Position numbers and translations under genes: made by a program
The notes under the pieces: generated by a model
Databases searched by the model: none
Told to the model about the DNA's origin: nothing
Seen by the model: the letters and a program-made list of their open reading frames with translations, nothing else
Assembly (NCBI GenBank): GCA_029940475.1
Contig: JAPYUT010000031.1
Span: 1-46,550, forward strand
DNA: 46,550 nucleotides
DNA from: Verrucomicrobiales bacterium
GTDB taxonomy: Bacteria; Verrucomicrobiota; Verrucomicrobiia; Verrucomicrobiales; DEV007
Direction of reading: 5' to 3'
Shown: positions 8,149 to 17,867 of the stretch, piece after piece
How positions within the stretch are numbered: position 1 is the first letter of the stretch
Layout of the letters: every line of letters starts with the position of its first letter

Positions 8149-9744
8149 ATGAACGATTCAGCCAACGATAAACCAAGTTCAGCCCTGTTCTGGGGTTGTT
8201 TCATTGCACTGATCACAACCTCTTTCGGGTTCATCACGAGAATGTTTCTTCTCGATGACCCGACAATCACCACCGATCTCCTCCACTTGGACGATGCAGA
8301 AGTGGGTATGTTCAAGGGCATCCAGATCTGGCCTTTTGCGATCAGTATCATCGGCTTCAGCCTCATCATTGACAAGGTGGGCTACAAGTTCTCGATGATC
8401 TTTGCCGCAGTCTGTCAGGTCATCTGGGCAATCATGGGCATCACCGGCCTCTCAGTGGCAGCCGATAACCCGGAACTTGCCAAGGGTTTGCTGTTCTGGG
8501 GCGGACTTATCCTCGCTCTTGGAAACGGAACTGTTGAGGCCTTCATTAATCCCGTCGTTGCCACGATCTTCGACAAGGACAAGACCAAGTGGTTGAACAT
8601 CCTGCACGCCGGCTGGCCCGGTGGACTGGTGATCGCCGGTGTCATCACCATCATGCTGGGAGAGACAGGTTGGGGGCTCAAACTGGGAATTATCATCATT
8701 CCGGCAGTCATCTACTTCCTGATGCTGATCAGGTGTCAGTTCCCGGTTCAGGAACGTGTCTCAGCCGGAGTCAGCTACAGGGACATGCTGAAAGAATTCG
8801 GATTTGGTGGTGCTGCGGTTGTCGCATTCCTTATTTTCCTGCAGTTGGACCAGACATTTCCGGATAACTCAGTAATATTCATCTTCCTGTGCGGAGGTAT
8901 GGCCGTGGCACTTGGAGCCTACACCATGAGCCTGGGACGCCCGCTGATGTTCGTGCTCATCCTCATCATGGCGCCGCTGGCCACAACAGAAATTGGCACA
9001 GACGGCTGGATCTCCGGGATCATGGCTGGCATTGTGGATTTTCACGCCGGATGGATTCTCGTATACACTTCCGTGATCATGATGGTATTGCGCTTCTTCG
9101 CGGGACCGATTGTTCACTCCATGGGACCGGTCAAGCTCCTGATCGCAAGCTCAGTCCTTGCCATCGCAGGCCTGATCGCGCTCTCAGGAGTCAGTGGGGT
9201 TGCAATGATCTTCGGTGCTGCCACCCTTTATGCGCTGGGCAAGACCTTCTTCTGGCCAACAATGCTTGGCATCGTTTCCGAACAAACCCCGAAGGGTGGT
9301 GCCCTAACACTCAACTCCGTGTCAGGAATTGGCATGCTGGCAGTCGGCGTCCTGGGATTCCCCTACATCGGTGCCTTGCAGGAGAAAAAAGCAGTGAGTG
9401 AAGTGGCTAATGTGGAAGCAGCAGCAACAGTTCCCGGCTTGCTTGAAAATGGCCAGGTTACTACTTCCGCTCTCGAGGAGAAACAAATCTACTACGGCAC
9501 AATCAAATACCAGACATGGAAAGCTGATGAGCTTGATAAGCTCCTTGAAGGCCAATCCGATGACGCCGTAGCCGCCATCAACACAGCAAAAGATAGAAGT
9601 GGACAAAAAGCACTCGCGGACATGGCCATCTTCCCGGCAATAATGCTCATTGCCTATATCATGATCTTCCTCTACTTCAGAAGCAAGGGCGGCTACAAGC
9701 CACTTGAACTCACCGAGAGTGGCGCAGGCTCATCTGAGGGCTGA
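8149..9744 (+). CDS. MFS transporter
   Basis: Inner-membrane permease of 531 residues with about 12 hydrophobic helices. The N-terminal half contains the cytoplasmic loop IIDKVGYKFSMI between helices 2 and 3, a degenerate form of the MFS signature. Unusual is a long hydrophilic stretch (about 410-490, rich in Glu, Ala and Lys) inserted before the last membrane segment. I recall similar loops in sugar-type MFS proteins of PVC bacteria, but the substrate cannot be read from sequence. A clear intrinsic terminator follows, so it is probably transcribed alone. It lies divergently from the heme A synthase and convergently with the AroE-like gene. Confidence 0.85.
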   Translation: MNDSANDKPSSALFWGCFIALITTSFGFITRMFLLDDPTITTDLLHLDDAEVGMFKGIQIWPFAISIIGFSLIIDKVGYKFSMIFAAVCQVIWAIMGITGLSVAADNPELAKGLLFWGGLILALGNGTVEAFINPVVATIFDKDKTKWLNILHAGWPGGLVIAGVITIMLGETGWGLKLGIIIIPAVIYFLMLIRCQFPVQERVSAGVSYRDMLKEFGFGGAAVVAFLIFLQLDQTFPDNSVIFIFLCGGMAVALGAYTMSLGRPLMFVLILIMAPLATTEIGTDGWISGIMAGIVDFHAGWILVYTSVIMMVLRFFAGPIVHSMGPVKLLIASSVLAIAGLIALSGVSGVAMIFGAATLYALGKTFFWPTMLGIVSEQTPKGGALTLNSVSGIGMLAVGVLGFPYIGALQEKKAVSEVANVEAAATVPGLLENGQVTTSALEEKQIYYGTIKYQTWKADELDKLLEGQSDDAVAAINTAKDRSGQKALADMAIFPAIMLIAYIMIFLYFRSKGGYKPLELTESGAGSSEG

Positions 9745-9783
9745 AGTGTTTAACAATCAATTCCCTGTAGGGGAAAAACCGAG

Positions 9784-9816
9784 AAAAGGGCGTCCGGAAA
9801 AGGGCGCCCTTTTTTT
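9784..9816 (+). terminator. Intrinsic terminator, probably bidirectional
   Basis: AAAAGGGCG (9784-9792) pairs perfectly with CGCCCTTTT (9805-9813), 12-base loop, followed by more T residues to 9816. The A-rich 5' arm gives a T run on the minus strand, so it can also end the convergent AroE-like gene, whose stop codon overlaps it. Confidence 0.85.
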
Positions 9817-10759
9817 ATCTTAGCGCAAGTGCCTGTTCGGATAAGGACGCATACAAGTCACCACTTGTCGGTATATCGAGGGCAAAAACATCAGCGATCA
9901 CCTGCGACCAGCCGATTACGAAGTAATCCCAGCCGTCCTCAATCCTCATGGATTTCTCCTCCTCCTGAGCCTTGGCCTGCTGGAGAAACTTTAATTGCCC
10001 GCGATAATTAAAGTCCCAAACAATTCCCCGCTCAGGAAAAGACACCGCGTCAGTGACCGGCGAGCCCGGGCCGTCCTTACCCAGCCCCGTCGCATTGACC
10101 ACCAGTGAGCCTTCGGGCAACTGATTGATCACCGTATCGGCCAATTCCGGTTCAGGGCTTAAGTGGGCAACCACCCTTTGCCTTCCACCCCACTTCCCCG
10201 CCAGGTCCAGTAGATGATCCAGGCGGGGGCGACTGCGGTTCACCACGTGGATCGTGGCAGGCAGCTCATCCTCCCTCCCTCCTTTAAGTAAATACCAGAC
10301 AAGGGCAAGGGCACTGCCCCCCGCCCCGAGAATCAGGACATCGGACCCGCTGTCCCTGAAGTGCCGGTGGGGAAGAAAATTCTCCAGTGCCATGCCGCCG
10401 CAGGCTGGGTCTGTCGCACGCCCGCAGAGTTTGCCATCACGCTTGTAAATACTGCTCACCTCCGCCATTTCAGCGGCCAGGGGATCAATCTCATCAAGAA
10501 AGTCGGCGCACGCCGCGAACAAATCCATCTTGTGGCTGGTCACCAGTGCCCCTAAAGAAAGCGGGTCCGACTTGATGAACTCCACCGCCTTGCGGTAACG
10601 CTGCGGATCATCATGCAGAGGGAAATCCAACCCCACCAGGCGGCATTGCCCAAGTCCGAGCAGCTCCGCCCAGCGCGGGAAAACCCGCATGCTGGATGAC
10701 TCACCGGTCGTCACCCCGATAAAATACATGGTGGGAATTTTTGCCTCTTGCAGGTCCAT
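9815..10759 (-). CDS. Shikimate/quinate dehydrogenase-like protein (AroE family, divergent)
   Basis: Soluble NAD(P)-dependent dehydrogenase of 314 residues. The N-terminal substrate domain has VTSHK (K77, matching the AroE catalytic lysine) and ATDPAC (D117, matching the catalytic aspartate of the usual NTDG). The Rossmann domain carries GAGGSA (145-150), and ATGLG matches the usual ATPVGM segment. Length is slightly over the roughly 270-290 of AroE. The motifs deviate enough that it may be a paralogue acting on another polyol or acid rather than the biosynthetic AroE; no other aromatic-pathway gene is nearby. Convergent with the MFS gene, and separated by about 50 bases from the outer-membrane protein gene upstream on the same strand. 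Confidence 0.75.
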   Translation of the reverse strand: MDLQEAKIPTMYFIGVTTGESSSMRVFPRWAELLGLGQCRLVGLDFPLHDDPQRYRKAVEFIKSDPLSLGALVTSHKMDLFAACADFLDEIDPLAAEMAEVSSIYKRDGKLCGRATDPACGGMALENFLPHRHFRDSGSDVLILGAGGSALALVWYLLKGGREDELPATIHVVNRSRPRLDHLLDLAGKWGGRQRVVAHLSPEPELADTVINQLPEGSLVVNATGLGKDGPGSPVTDAVSFPERGIVWDFNYRGQLKFLQQAKAQEEEKSMRIEDGWDYFVIGWSQVIADVFALDIPTSGDLYASLSEQALALR

Positions 10760-10807
10760 GTGAGCTTTTTACCCCGGAAAATAAAGTGAAAGGAAAAGCC
10801 TAGGGGC

Positions 10808-12952
10808 TCAAAACCGGAAAGTCCAACCCACCTTGGCCACCGCCTCGGTGCTGGTCCGGTCAAAACGATCATCGAAACGTCGGAAGCCCTGGTTAAAGAC
10901 AAGGTAAATATCACTGGCAGGGGTCACCATCCAGCGCAGCCGGGAATTCAGGCCGAGTTGCCCGGACACCGTATCAAACTGGACCCGGCTCGAGATGGAA
11001 ACCTTCTTGGTGGGCGCCAGGCGCACGGAACCGTTCAGGATCAGGGTCTCAAAATCGCCGCCTTCAAGGTCAAACCAGTCCACGTCAGCACCGCAGCCCA
11101 CGGAAAAAGAAGGAGTGGGTTGCCAGCCAAGCTTGCCGTTGAGCCCGAATCTTTCCCCGTCCGTGTAGCCTCCAAGGTTGGTGCCAGTTGAAACATACCA
11201 CCCCCTTGAGGGAGCCGTCGACATTGACGCCCTTCCCCGCCAGTAATTGTAGTTTCCCGCTGGGACAAAAATATCGTCGAAGATCTCAAAGTCCTTGTCA
11301 AAAAGCTCACGCTGCCTGCTAAGGGCAAACTCTGCACGATCCCCGCTTTCAAACTCAAGCTCAGTGCTGAATTCAATGTCCTCAGAGAGTGCATCCATGT
11401 CCAGGCTCATGTCCACCTGTGTATTGAGTTCCAGGTCCACCTCGTTGAGAATCTTTCCCTGAGGGTAGAGTTCATAGCTGACCAGGCCGAAAAACTCATA
11501 AATCCCCGGACGGCGTACAAACCCGACAGCGGGGTCAAGGTCTTCTCCAACCCTCTGCAAGCTGGCGCGCGCATAAAGCGGATTGTTCGGGTAAACCGCC
11601 GAGACCCCCCAGCCGTAATCATCCTTCTCTGCTTCGGTGACCATCGCCCAGCCACCGATTCGCCCTTCCTTCAATGCTCCCAATGAACTGTTCTTCAACT
11701 CAAAATCAAGGCCGTAGGTTTCAGCATCACTGTTCGCGCGCGGGTCTCCCAGCGTGAAAATACCGCCAACAGACGACTCATCAAACAAATCATAGGAGAC
11801 CCTGCCAACATAGACCTCATCCCGATTGAGATCCTCTGTCTCATCAAGTTGGACCCCGAGAAAACCCAGGTTCCACTTTCCGCTCTTTCCCGTGAGCTTT
11901 CCTCCAAGTTGAATCGGCACACGGCTTCCGTTAGATGCCAGCCCAATCGTCCTTGAGTGAAATGGCAGAGGACTTCGGTAAATGCCCCCGAACCTGAAAT
12001 TCTTTGCGTCCTCAAGGAAAAAGGCACGCTTCTCGGGGAAGAACAGCGGGAACCTCGTCGTGTTTACCTGACGGTCATCCACATCCGTCTCCGCAAAGTC
12101 TGTTTTCCATGTCCATGTCGCCGTCAATGACGGAGTCAGCCTGTAGAAACCATCAAGGGAGGGCTCCAGGCCAAAATCGGAACCTTTACCGCTCTCAGAA
12201 CGGTATCGCGCCAGCAGTGTCGGGCGCACATCGAGGCCAATGCCCGTGTCAATGTCCTTGAGGCCGGTTAATTTACCCAGGCCCTGCAGGCTCCACATTG
12301 AACGCAAGCGGGTCGGTGAAGCCCAGCGTAATTTCTCGTGCCGGCGACGAATCTCGCGCTCCACGTTAAAACCCCAGCTTGTGCGACTCACGTCGAATGC
12401 AAGGCTGCGAAAGGGAATTTCAAACTCAGCACTCCAGCCCTCTTGATCCACAGAAGTCTCACATGCCCATATCGTGTCCCAGGTCAGGTCAGGTCGTCCA
12501 CCGCTGCGGACAACGCCATCGGCTCTGCCTCCCCCGCCAGCAACACCAAAATAATATCCGTTTTTTGCCCGCCCGAAAGTATCAAAAACCATCCGGACCC
12601 GGTCATCGCCACGCCCGGGGGAATCCCTTCTCCTCTCCCTGGCGAGAATCCCGCCAGGATCTGAGTCAAAACACCGAACCCCCACATAAAGGGCACGGGA
12701 AGTGGAAAATACCCGCATCTCAGTCCGCTCACTTGGCGCAGCCCCGCTGACCGGCTCAACCTGGCTGAACCCGGTGACAACGGCGGCAGACTGCCATACC
12801 TCATCACCAAGATCACCATCAATAACCGGCGATTGATCAAGGCGCACCACCTCAATCTCGTATTCGTCTGCGAGTGCAACAGCAACCAATCCAATATCGC
12901 CGGAAATAATCAGCATTGGAAGAACCGGAAATAGGAATGAAAAACGAAGCAT
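10808..12952 (-). CDS. CBM9-like / DUF5916 outer-membrane beta-barrel protein
   Basis: Exported protein of about 714 residues from the ATG at 12952, chosen because it starts directly with a signal peptide (MLRFSFLFPVLP, cleavage near AVALA); an ATG at 12988 would add 12 residues. The N-terminal domain (about 35-215) is a carbohydrate-binding family 9-like fold recognised by SPVIDGDLGDEVW and ALYVGVRCFD. The rest consists of alternating beta-strands with aromatic girdles typical of the DUF5916 barrel, ending in WTFRF, a terminal aromatic signature of outer-membrane proteins. Proteins of this group are often linked to polysaccharide use in Bacteroidota and Verrucomicrobiota, but the role is not proven. 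Probably monocistronic. Confidence 0.85.
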   Translation of the reverse strand: MLRFSFLFPVLPMLIISGDIGLVAVALADEYEIEVVRLDQSPVIDGDLGDEVWQSAAVVTGFSQVEPVSGAAPSERTEMRVFSTSRALYVGVRCFDSDPGGILARERRRDSPGRGDDRVRMVFDTFGRAKNGYYFGVAGGGGRADGVVRSGGRPDLTWDTIWACETSVDQEGWSAEFEIPFRSLAFDVSRTSWGFNVEREIRRRHEKLRWASPTRLRSMWSLQGLGKLTGLKDIDTGIGLDVRPTLLARYRSESGKGSDFGLEPSLDGFYRLTPSLTATWTWKTDFAETDVDDRQVNTTRFPLFFPEKRAFFLEDAKNFRFGGIYRSPLPFHSRTIGLASNGSRVPIQLGGKLTGKSGKWNLGFLGVQLDETEDLNRDEVYVGRVSYDLFDESSVGGIFTLGDPRANSDAETYGLDFELKNSSLGALKEGRIGGWAMVTEAEKDDYGWGVSAVYPNNPLYARASLQRVGEDLDPAVGFVRRPGIYEFFGLVSYELYPQGKILNEVDLELNTQVDMSLDMDALSEDIEFSTELEFESGDRAEFALSRQRELFDKDFEIFDDIFVPAGNYNYWRGRASMSTAPSRGWYVSTGTNLGGYTDGERFGLNGKLGWQPTPSFSVGCGADVDWFDLEGGDFETLILNGSVRLAPTKKVSISSRVQFDTVSGQLGLNSRLRWMVTPASDIYLVFNQGFRRFDDRFDRTSTEAVAKVGWTFRF

Positions 12953-13247
12953 CTTTACGCCAGACCATCCTCTTCGGGGGATTGTCAAAAATCTTTAATA
13001 AAGGCGGAGGCTAACCCTTTTGAAACATCTTCAGAAGCCAAAAGCACCCACAGGTGAATCTTTATTCGTAGCCGACAGGCACTACCGGGAATCTCAAATA
13101 CACCCGGTTTCATACGGACAATTCCACCTGTTAAATTGATAACTACATAATGCCAAAAAGATTACACCTAAACCAAGGATTTGAATCGGCAATACTCAGT
13201 TTGATAAGCTCCCTGAAACGCTTTCCTCACCCCTCCCCTGCGGCAGG

Positions 13248-14810
13248 TTACTTTCTGGAAGGCTCCGGAATTCCGGCTTTGGGCAGCAGCTTGCGATTGG
13301 CTTTGAAGTTTTCCGCGCGGATTTCTTCAAGGCGTGGAGTCAGATCCTCTTCAGGAGCATCGATAAATCCGCCCAGGGTAACCGTGGCCCAGACAAATCC
13401 CTGCACCTCCTCGCTGAATATCGGTGATTTACCGAGTTCCATTTTATGCAGGAATATACCCGGAACACCCACCTCTAAGCGTCCTCCCAGCCGACCGTCC
13501 GCATGAACGATGATATTCCCTTTCAAGTGTAACAGCGCCGGATGCCTGGCGCTGATGTCATAAATCTCAAGCTCACCCGCAGTTCGTCTCAAGCGTCCTT
13601 CAATTGAATGAAATTCAATGCGGGCCAACAGCGCTTCCCCAAGTCCTACCGCCAGACGCTGGAGAATCGCATGATTACTAAGCACCATATTGTAACTTGA
13701 GAAGGCACCTTCTGCCAGTAATGAACCGGTTTCTCCAAGCGCCCCGGTGATGTCAACCTCGCCGTTAATCTCACCCATCAATTTGTCTGACCAGAACGGA
13801 TGTACATTATCACTCAACGAAAGATCGGTAAATGGTGCAACGAGGTGAAAGGCTCCCTTTCCTCCGGCATTTACAAACCCGCTTAGTGTCACCGAACCCT
13901 CCCCCTCGTGAACAAGGGTTGATTCCCTGATCTTGTAGATCCCATTTTGAACCACTCCTTCAAGTTTCTCTATTTCAAGCTCAGGCCAGTGAGGAACCTT
14001 GAATTTCCCGCCCTTGAACCTCAGAATAAAGGAGTTGTCGATAATTTCACCGACGTTGGCAACTGATCCGCCAATGAAGGGCTCAGTATCCAGTCCTTCT
14101 TCCGGCCAGTAAAAGTTGCAATCGGCAATCCGGATGCCGCTGCAATTGATCATTCCCGGAGCATGATCGAGACCAAACCCGGCTGAAGTTATCAACTGCC
14201 GTCCCGGAATTCTCTGCTCCCCAATTCCCGCACCCTGTCCGACAGGTTCGGATACGCCAAAGCGGAAGTGACCTTCATCCGCGTGCACAGGACCAAGATG
14301 CCAGTCTCTTGAAAACATCGTCCGCGGCTTAACTCTGGCCTTTAACAAAGTGACTTCAGCCCCATGGAAAAGACTGCCTGGAACAGGCTCTATGATCGCC
14401 TTGCTATTATTCAGGTTAAACCCATTTAACTGGAAAGATCCAAAACCAACGCCTACTTCAAGAAGCTCGCTGATCCGCTCCCCAACAGTGGCACGAAACC
14501 TCTGTCCCCTGATTCCCGAAAGCATTGACATATAGACAACCACCAACAGCAATAACCCCGTTATACTTGCAATCAGTAACGCCCTCTTGAACAGCTTAAT
14601 GCGAGCTTCCCGGATCTTCTTCGGTTGTCGGGTTCTCCGTTTGCGCTGCCGTTTGACTTTCTTGACAATATTCTGTCCGTCCTCATCCTCAATTACCTCC
14701 GTCCTTACCGATTGCTTCCCGGAATTCTTCTTCTCTCCGGAACTCAAATGATCCAGCATTTCCTTGTGGGAATAATTGCTCTTCTCGGGTCGACGTTCGG
14801 ACGGGTTCAT
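13248..14810 (-). CDS. AsmA-like single-pass membrane protein
   Basis: Protein of 520 residues. A strongly basic cytoplasmic tail (about 1-75, with runs such as KKVKRQRKRRTRQPKK) precedes one transmembrane helix (about 75-98), then a long beta-rich periplasmic domain (about 100-500) reminiscent of AsmA/DUF3971 bridge-like proteins, which span the periplasm and act on lipid or outer-membrane assembly. Similarity is by pattern only. It lies 128 bases downstream of the secretin gene on the same strand and may be co-transcribed, which suggests a link to the envelope or pilus. Confidence 0.5.
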   Translation of the reverse strand: MNPSERRPEKSNYSHKEMLDHLSSGEKKNSGKQSVRTEVIEDEDGQNIVKKVKRQRKRRTRQPKKIREARIKLFKRALLIASITGLLLLVVVYMSMLSGIRGQRFRATVGERISELLEVGVGFGSFQLNGFNLNNSKAIIEPVPGSLFHGAEVTLLKARVKPRTMFSRDWHLGPVHADEGHFRFGVSEPVGQGAGIGEQRIPGRQLITSAGFGLDHAPGMINCSGIRIADCNFYWPEEGLDTEPFIGGSVANVGEIIDNSFILRFKGGKFKVPHWPELEIEKLEGVVQNGIYKIRESTLVHEGEGSVTLSGFVNAGGKGAFHLVAPFTDLSLSDNVHPFWSDKLMGEINGEVDITGALGETGSLLAEGAFSSYNMVLSNHAILQRLAVGLGEALLARIEFHSIEGRLRRTAGELEIYDISARHPALLHLKGNIIVHADGRLGGRLEVGVPGIFLHKMELGKSPIFSEEVQGFVWATVTLGGFIDAPEEDLTPRLEEIRAENFKANRKLLPKAGIPEPSRK

Positions 14811-14938
14811 GCTTGTTATTGCTATTACGTCATCTTACAAGATCCAAGACATATATCGGGGGGCATAATGATATCCCTGTCACCTTCTTACAAAAATAAG
14901 TCGTTCTCAATCCCGCGACACTGCTATCAACGAGGAGA

Positions 14939-17425
14939 TCAGGAACGGGCATTGATCCGTTGACCCGAGGGATCAATAACATTGACCTTCACGAAAAACA
15001 TCACCGCACGCAAATTGCGCTCAACTCCTTTGGAGCGGAAAAAACGCCCCAGCAGGGGAGTATCACCAAATAGCGGAACTTTATCGGAAACAATGGTAGT
15101 CCGATCCTCAATAAGGCCGCCAATTACGACGGTTGCATTATCCCAAACCACCACGCTGGTATTTTCCCGCAGTGTCTTGAACACCGGTTGCAAAATACGG
15201 TTCTCAGTGAGTTCCACTGATTGCACATTGCCCAGAAGGTCGGTTCCGCTCGTTAAAATGGGTGAACCATAGTTAATGAATCCTTCAAACTGCACAAACT
15301 CAGGTGAGATGTTGAGTTCCACGGTGAAATTATCTTCACCAACGACAGGCTCCACCTCCAGATGAGTGCCTAGATTACGAACTTCAAAGGCGGTTGGATG
15401 TGCCGGGGTAACCGGAAAACTGGCCGGAGCCTGTCCACCTCCGCCGCCGCCATTGAAATTTTGTGGAATCTCCGGCGGATCGTATTCCGTTGGATAGGGA
15501 AACTCACGAATAATGTCGACTGTCGCCCGCTGTCCTGATCGGGTGACAATACTGGGCCGAGTGATTAAGTCAGCGCCCTTGGCCTGCGACAATGCACGGA
15601 CAACTGTCTGGAACTGCGGATCGCTAAGCACCCCTCCAACGCCAAAAATTCCCGGTGCCTTCAATGTGTTTGAAGTCCGGAAAGAGGTGTCGCCGCCGGA
15701 AAGCAGGATGTCATTGATGGTATCCCCCTCATTCCACTGCTTGCCTGTACGCAATCCCGAAGTGATCGGAAAAGAAGCCAGAGGACTGTTTCCACCCGGG
15801 GGGATAAAGGGAAACTCAGCCCCGACCTTAGCTTCAGAACCACTGGTGGCAGCATTCCCCTGCGTTCCCCCGCCGGCAAAAACCCTGTCTGATCCGGTAA
15901 CATTGAATTGTCCCAACAACCAGTCAAACCCGAGCTCGTTCAGCTCTGACTGGCTGATGTCTATCATGGTGACGTGCACCTCAACCTGCTTGGGGACTTC
16001 ATTGAATGAACTGTCTATAAAGCTCTCGATCAGTTCGATATTACTTGGCGTATTACGAATCACCAGAGAACTGGACCCGGGTATAAAGATGGCGCTCGCT
16101 CCCTCCGGAAAGGTAACCCCCTGCTTCATCAAAAACTCCTTGGCCCCAAGACGCTTAAGGCGGAGCCCGCCATTTCCTGCCTGCGGTGTTGCGGCAAATG
16201 GGTCATCAACAGCACCATCTGCAATCAGCGCAGTAGCAAGAAAATCAGGCGGCACCCTGAAAGTCTTGGTAGCCAGCTTTTGCGTGGCGGCATTCCTTGA
16301 GACAATGCTTACCGCGAAGGCATCTACATGAAAACGAGTGCCGGTATCGCGGGTGACATATCTGAGGACCTCGCCAACCGGTATATTTCTCAACTTCAGA
16401 TTAACATTTGCATTGCGTGCAAGCTGGTCGTCGGGATCGATTTTCAATACAAAATTAAGCCCATCTCCACTGTCATCCAGTTGCCTGGATTTAATCGTCA
16501 GGTATTCAACAACCTCATCAAGGGTGGCATCATCAAAGTTTATCACGTCGATGATCATCGACGTGAGTTTGTCCTCCACTGATTTCTCACCCGCATTGAC
16601 TCCGGGATCGTCACCTCCCGGCAGGCCAAAGATGCCGGTAATTTCAACTTCAGTTTCCCATGCAGCATCGACCTCACGGATCATCTTGCCCCGGGTGTGG
16701 TCCCTGGACGATCGGTGGTGGGCAACAATCTGTTTCTCAGCACCCTCCATGCCGCGCCTGGCCGCACGGTTAAAGCGATCGACACGCAGAACACTCGCAT
16801 AGTAATCGAGGGCTTTATCAAAATCACCCAAAGCCATTGCCCCCTCACCGAGTTTCAGCAAACGCTCTACCTCCTTGACATTGGCAAGGTGAGCGGGCGT
16901 GCGGGCCTGGTTATTCCATTCAGGATCCTGTAGGTGTTGCTTAAGCCTCAGGGCAGGTTCATACGATGGATCCACTGTGGCATCCAGCACCCTGTCAATA
17001 ACCTCTTGAGCCTCGACAAACTCAGCAGCTTCGATCAATCTAAGAGCATAAAGGACAGAAGTAGCCGCGTAACGCTGACGTGCCTTGTTGCGAGCCTCCT
17101 CTGCAATTGGTGAAGGATTTATCCCATTATAGGCTTGCGCGAACTGCGCAATTGCCTCCTTGAATTGTCCTTTTGCTACCAGGGTTTTTCCCGTTGTCAG
17201 GAATTTCTCGGAGTCAAAGATTTGTTTTTGTCTCCGCGCAACCTCACCCTCCACCGCCTCTATTGAAACCGCGGGCTTGCCAAGGGGCTCAGCAAAGGTA
17301 AAACCCAGGCTCAAGAAAAACAGTCCCGCAATACCCGCAGGCAGTACAATTAATCCCCGGAGTGAACACTTCGGGAACCCAGCACAGCACCGCAAATAGA
17401 TCGATAAGAGAAGGAATCGGGGCAT
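14939..17425 (-). CDS. Amuc_1098-like (PilQ-type) type IV pilus secretin
   Basis: Outer-membrane secretin of 828 residues from the ATG at 17425; the frame is open upstream but contains only a TTG. The N-terminus has a hydrophobic signal segment (about 24-46), then TPR-like helices (about 80-240) and secretin N-domains (about 270-500) with GSSSLVIRNTPSNIELIESF. The C-terminal secretin core (about 520-828) includes ADLITRPSIVTRSGQRATVD, then a Gly-rich loop and strands ending in VVIGGLIEDRTTIVSDKVPLFGD. The segment IREFPYPTEYDPPEIP is characteristic, as I recall, of the Amuc_1098 family of the Verrucomicrobiota, where the neighbours normally include PilM and other pilus proteins. Here no PilMNO genes are adjacent. 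It would form the pore for a type IV pilus or related secretion machine. Confidence 0.88.
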   Translation of the reverse strand: MPRFLLLSIYLRCCAGFPKCSLRGLIVLPAGIAGLFFLSLGFTFAEPLGKPAVSIEAVEGEVARRQKQIFDSEKFLTTGKTLVAKGQFKEAIAQFAQAYNGINPSPIAEEARNKARQRYAATSVLYALRLIEAAEFVEAQEVIDRVLDATVDPSYEPALRLKQHLQDPEWNNQARTPAHLANVKEVERLLKLGEGAMALGDFDKALDYYASVLRVDRFNRAARRGMEGAEKQIVAHHRSSRDHTRGKMIREVDAAWETEVEITGIFGLPGGDDPGVNAGEKSVEDKLTSMIIDVINFDDATLDEVVEYLTIKSRQLDDSGDGLNFVLKIDPDDQLARNANVNLKLRNIPVGEVLRYVTRDTGTRFHVDAFAVSIVSRNAATQKLATKTFRVPPDFLATALIADGAVDDPFAATPQAGNGGLRLKRLGAKEFLMKQGVTFPEGASAIFIPGSSSLVIRNTPSNIELIESFIDSSFNEVPKQVEVHVTMIDISQSELNELGFDWLLGQFNVTGSDRVFAGGGTQGNAATSGSEAKVGAEFPFIPPGGNSPLASFPITSGLRTGKQWNEGDTINDILLSGGDTSFRTSNTLKAPGIFGVGGVLSDPQFQTVVRALSQAKGADLITRPSIVTRSGQRATVDIIREFPYPTEYDPPEIPQNFNGGGGGGQAPASFPVTPAHPTAFEVRNLGTHLEVEPVVGEDNFTVELNISPEFVQFEGFINYGSPILTSGTDLLGNVQSVELTENRILQPVFKTLRENTSVVVWDNATVVIGGLIEDRTTIVSDKVPLFGDTPLLGRFFRSKGVERNLRAVMFFVKVNVIDPSGQRINARS

Positions 17426-17867
17426 TGAGTTGAAAATACCCAATAGCTTAGGCAATCGGGGGTCGCAATGTAACGCCCAAAGTTCATCAAATTGCAACTA
17501 CTCTAAGCAATCATCCCAAGCTGTATAAATAGACTTATATGTCTTATAATAAGTTGGTTGTGATTGAAAAAACACTGCTTATAAAATCCAGGAATTTCAC
17601 CTAGAACTGAAACTCCTGCTGCACTGCCCTTATTGCCGGGCACGAATCTTTCCGCAAAAATACCCGACGACGTAAAAAATCGATCAATTCCGAACAGCAA
17701 CAGCGGGCACTGGTAGTTGCCCGAAGCAACAGAGATTGATCATAAAATTTGTTCATATGAACATATAACTGTTCATATGAACAAATGCAAGCACTCATGG
17801 GTGTTTTTTATAAAAAAAAGGATTTTGCGATTAATCAGCGCCAAAGCAGATTTCTCAATCCCCAATA
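17426..17867. other. Divergent intergenic region between secretin and MFS genes
   Basis: No convincing gene. Short frames here lack coding character. Seen: an AT-rich stretch near 17521-17555 with AGAC/GTCT inverted repeats (17531-17534 and 17541-17544) and a TATAAT on the plus strand at 17545-17550, plus the bipartite palindrome at 17747-17786 described separately. The region likely holds the promoters of both flanking genes. Confidence 0.6.
17747..17786. promoter_or_regulatory. 40-bp bipartite palindromic operator candidate
   Basis: Two 17-bp arms, ATTTGTTCATATGAACA (17747-17763) and TGTTCATATGAACAAAT (17770-17786), are perfect reverse complements separated by TATAAC. Each arm itself contains the perfect 14-bp palindrome TGTTCATATGAACA, at 17750-17763 and 17770-17783, centres 20 bp apart, about two helical turns. 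The spacer resembles a -10 box. It lies 81 bp before the MFS start. The layout fits tandem dimer binding by a repressor of the TetR, MarR or ArsR kind; no regulator gene is adjacent. Confidence 0.8.

Noticed and set aside
17503-17798. Short minus-strand frames in the secretin-MFS gap as genes
   Set aside because: Composition looks random, they overlap each other and the palindromic operator, and show no domain or start signal.
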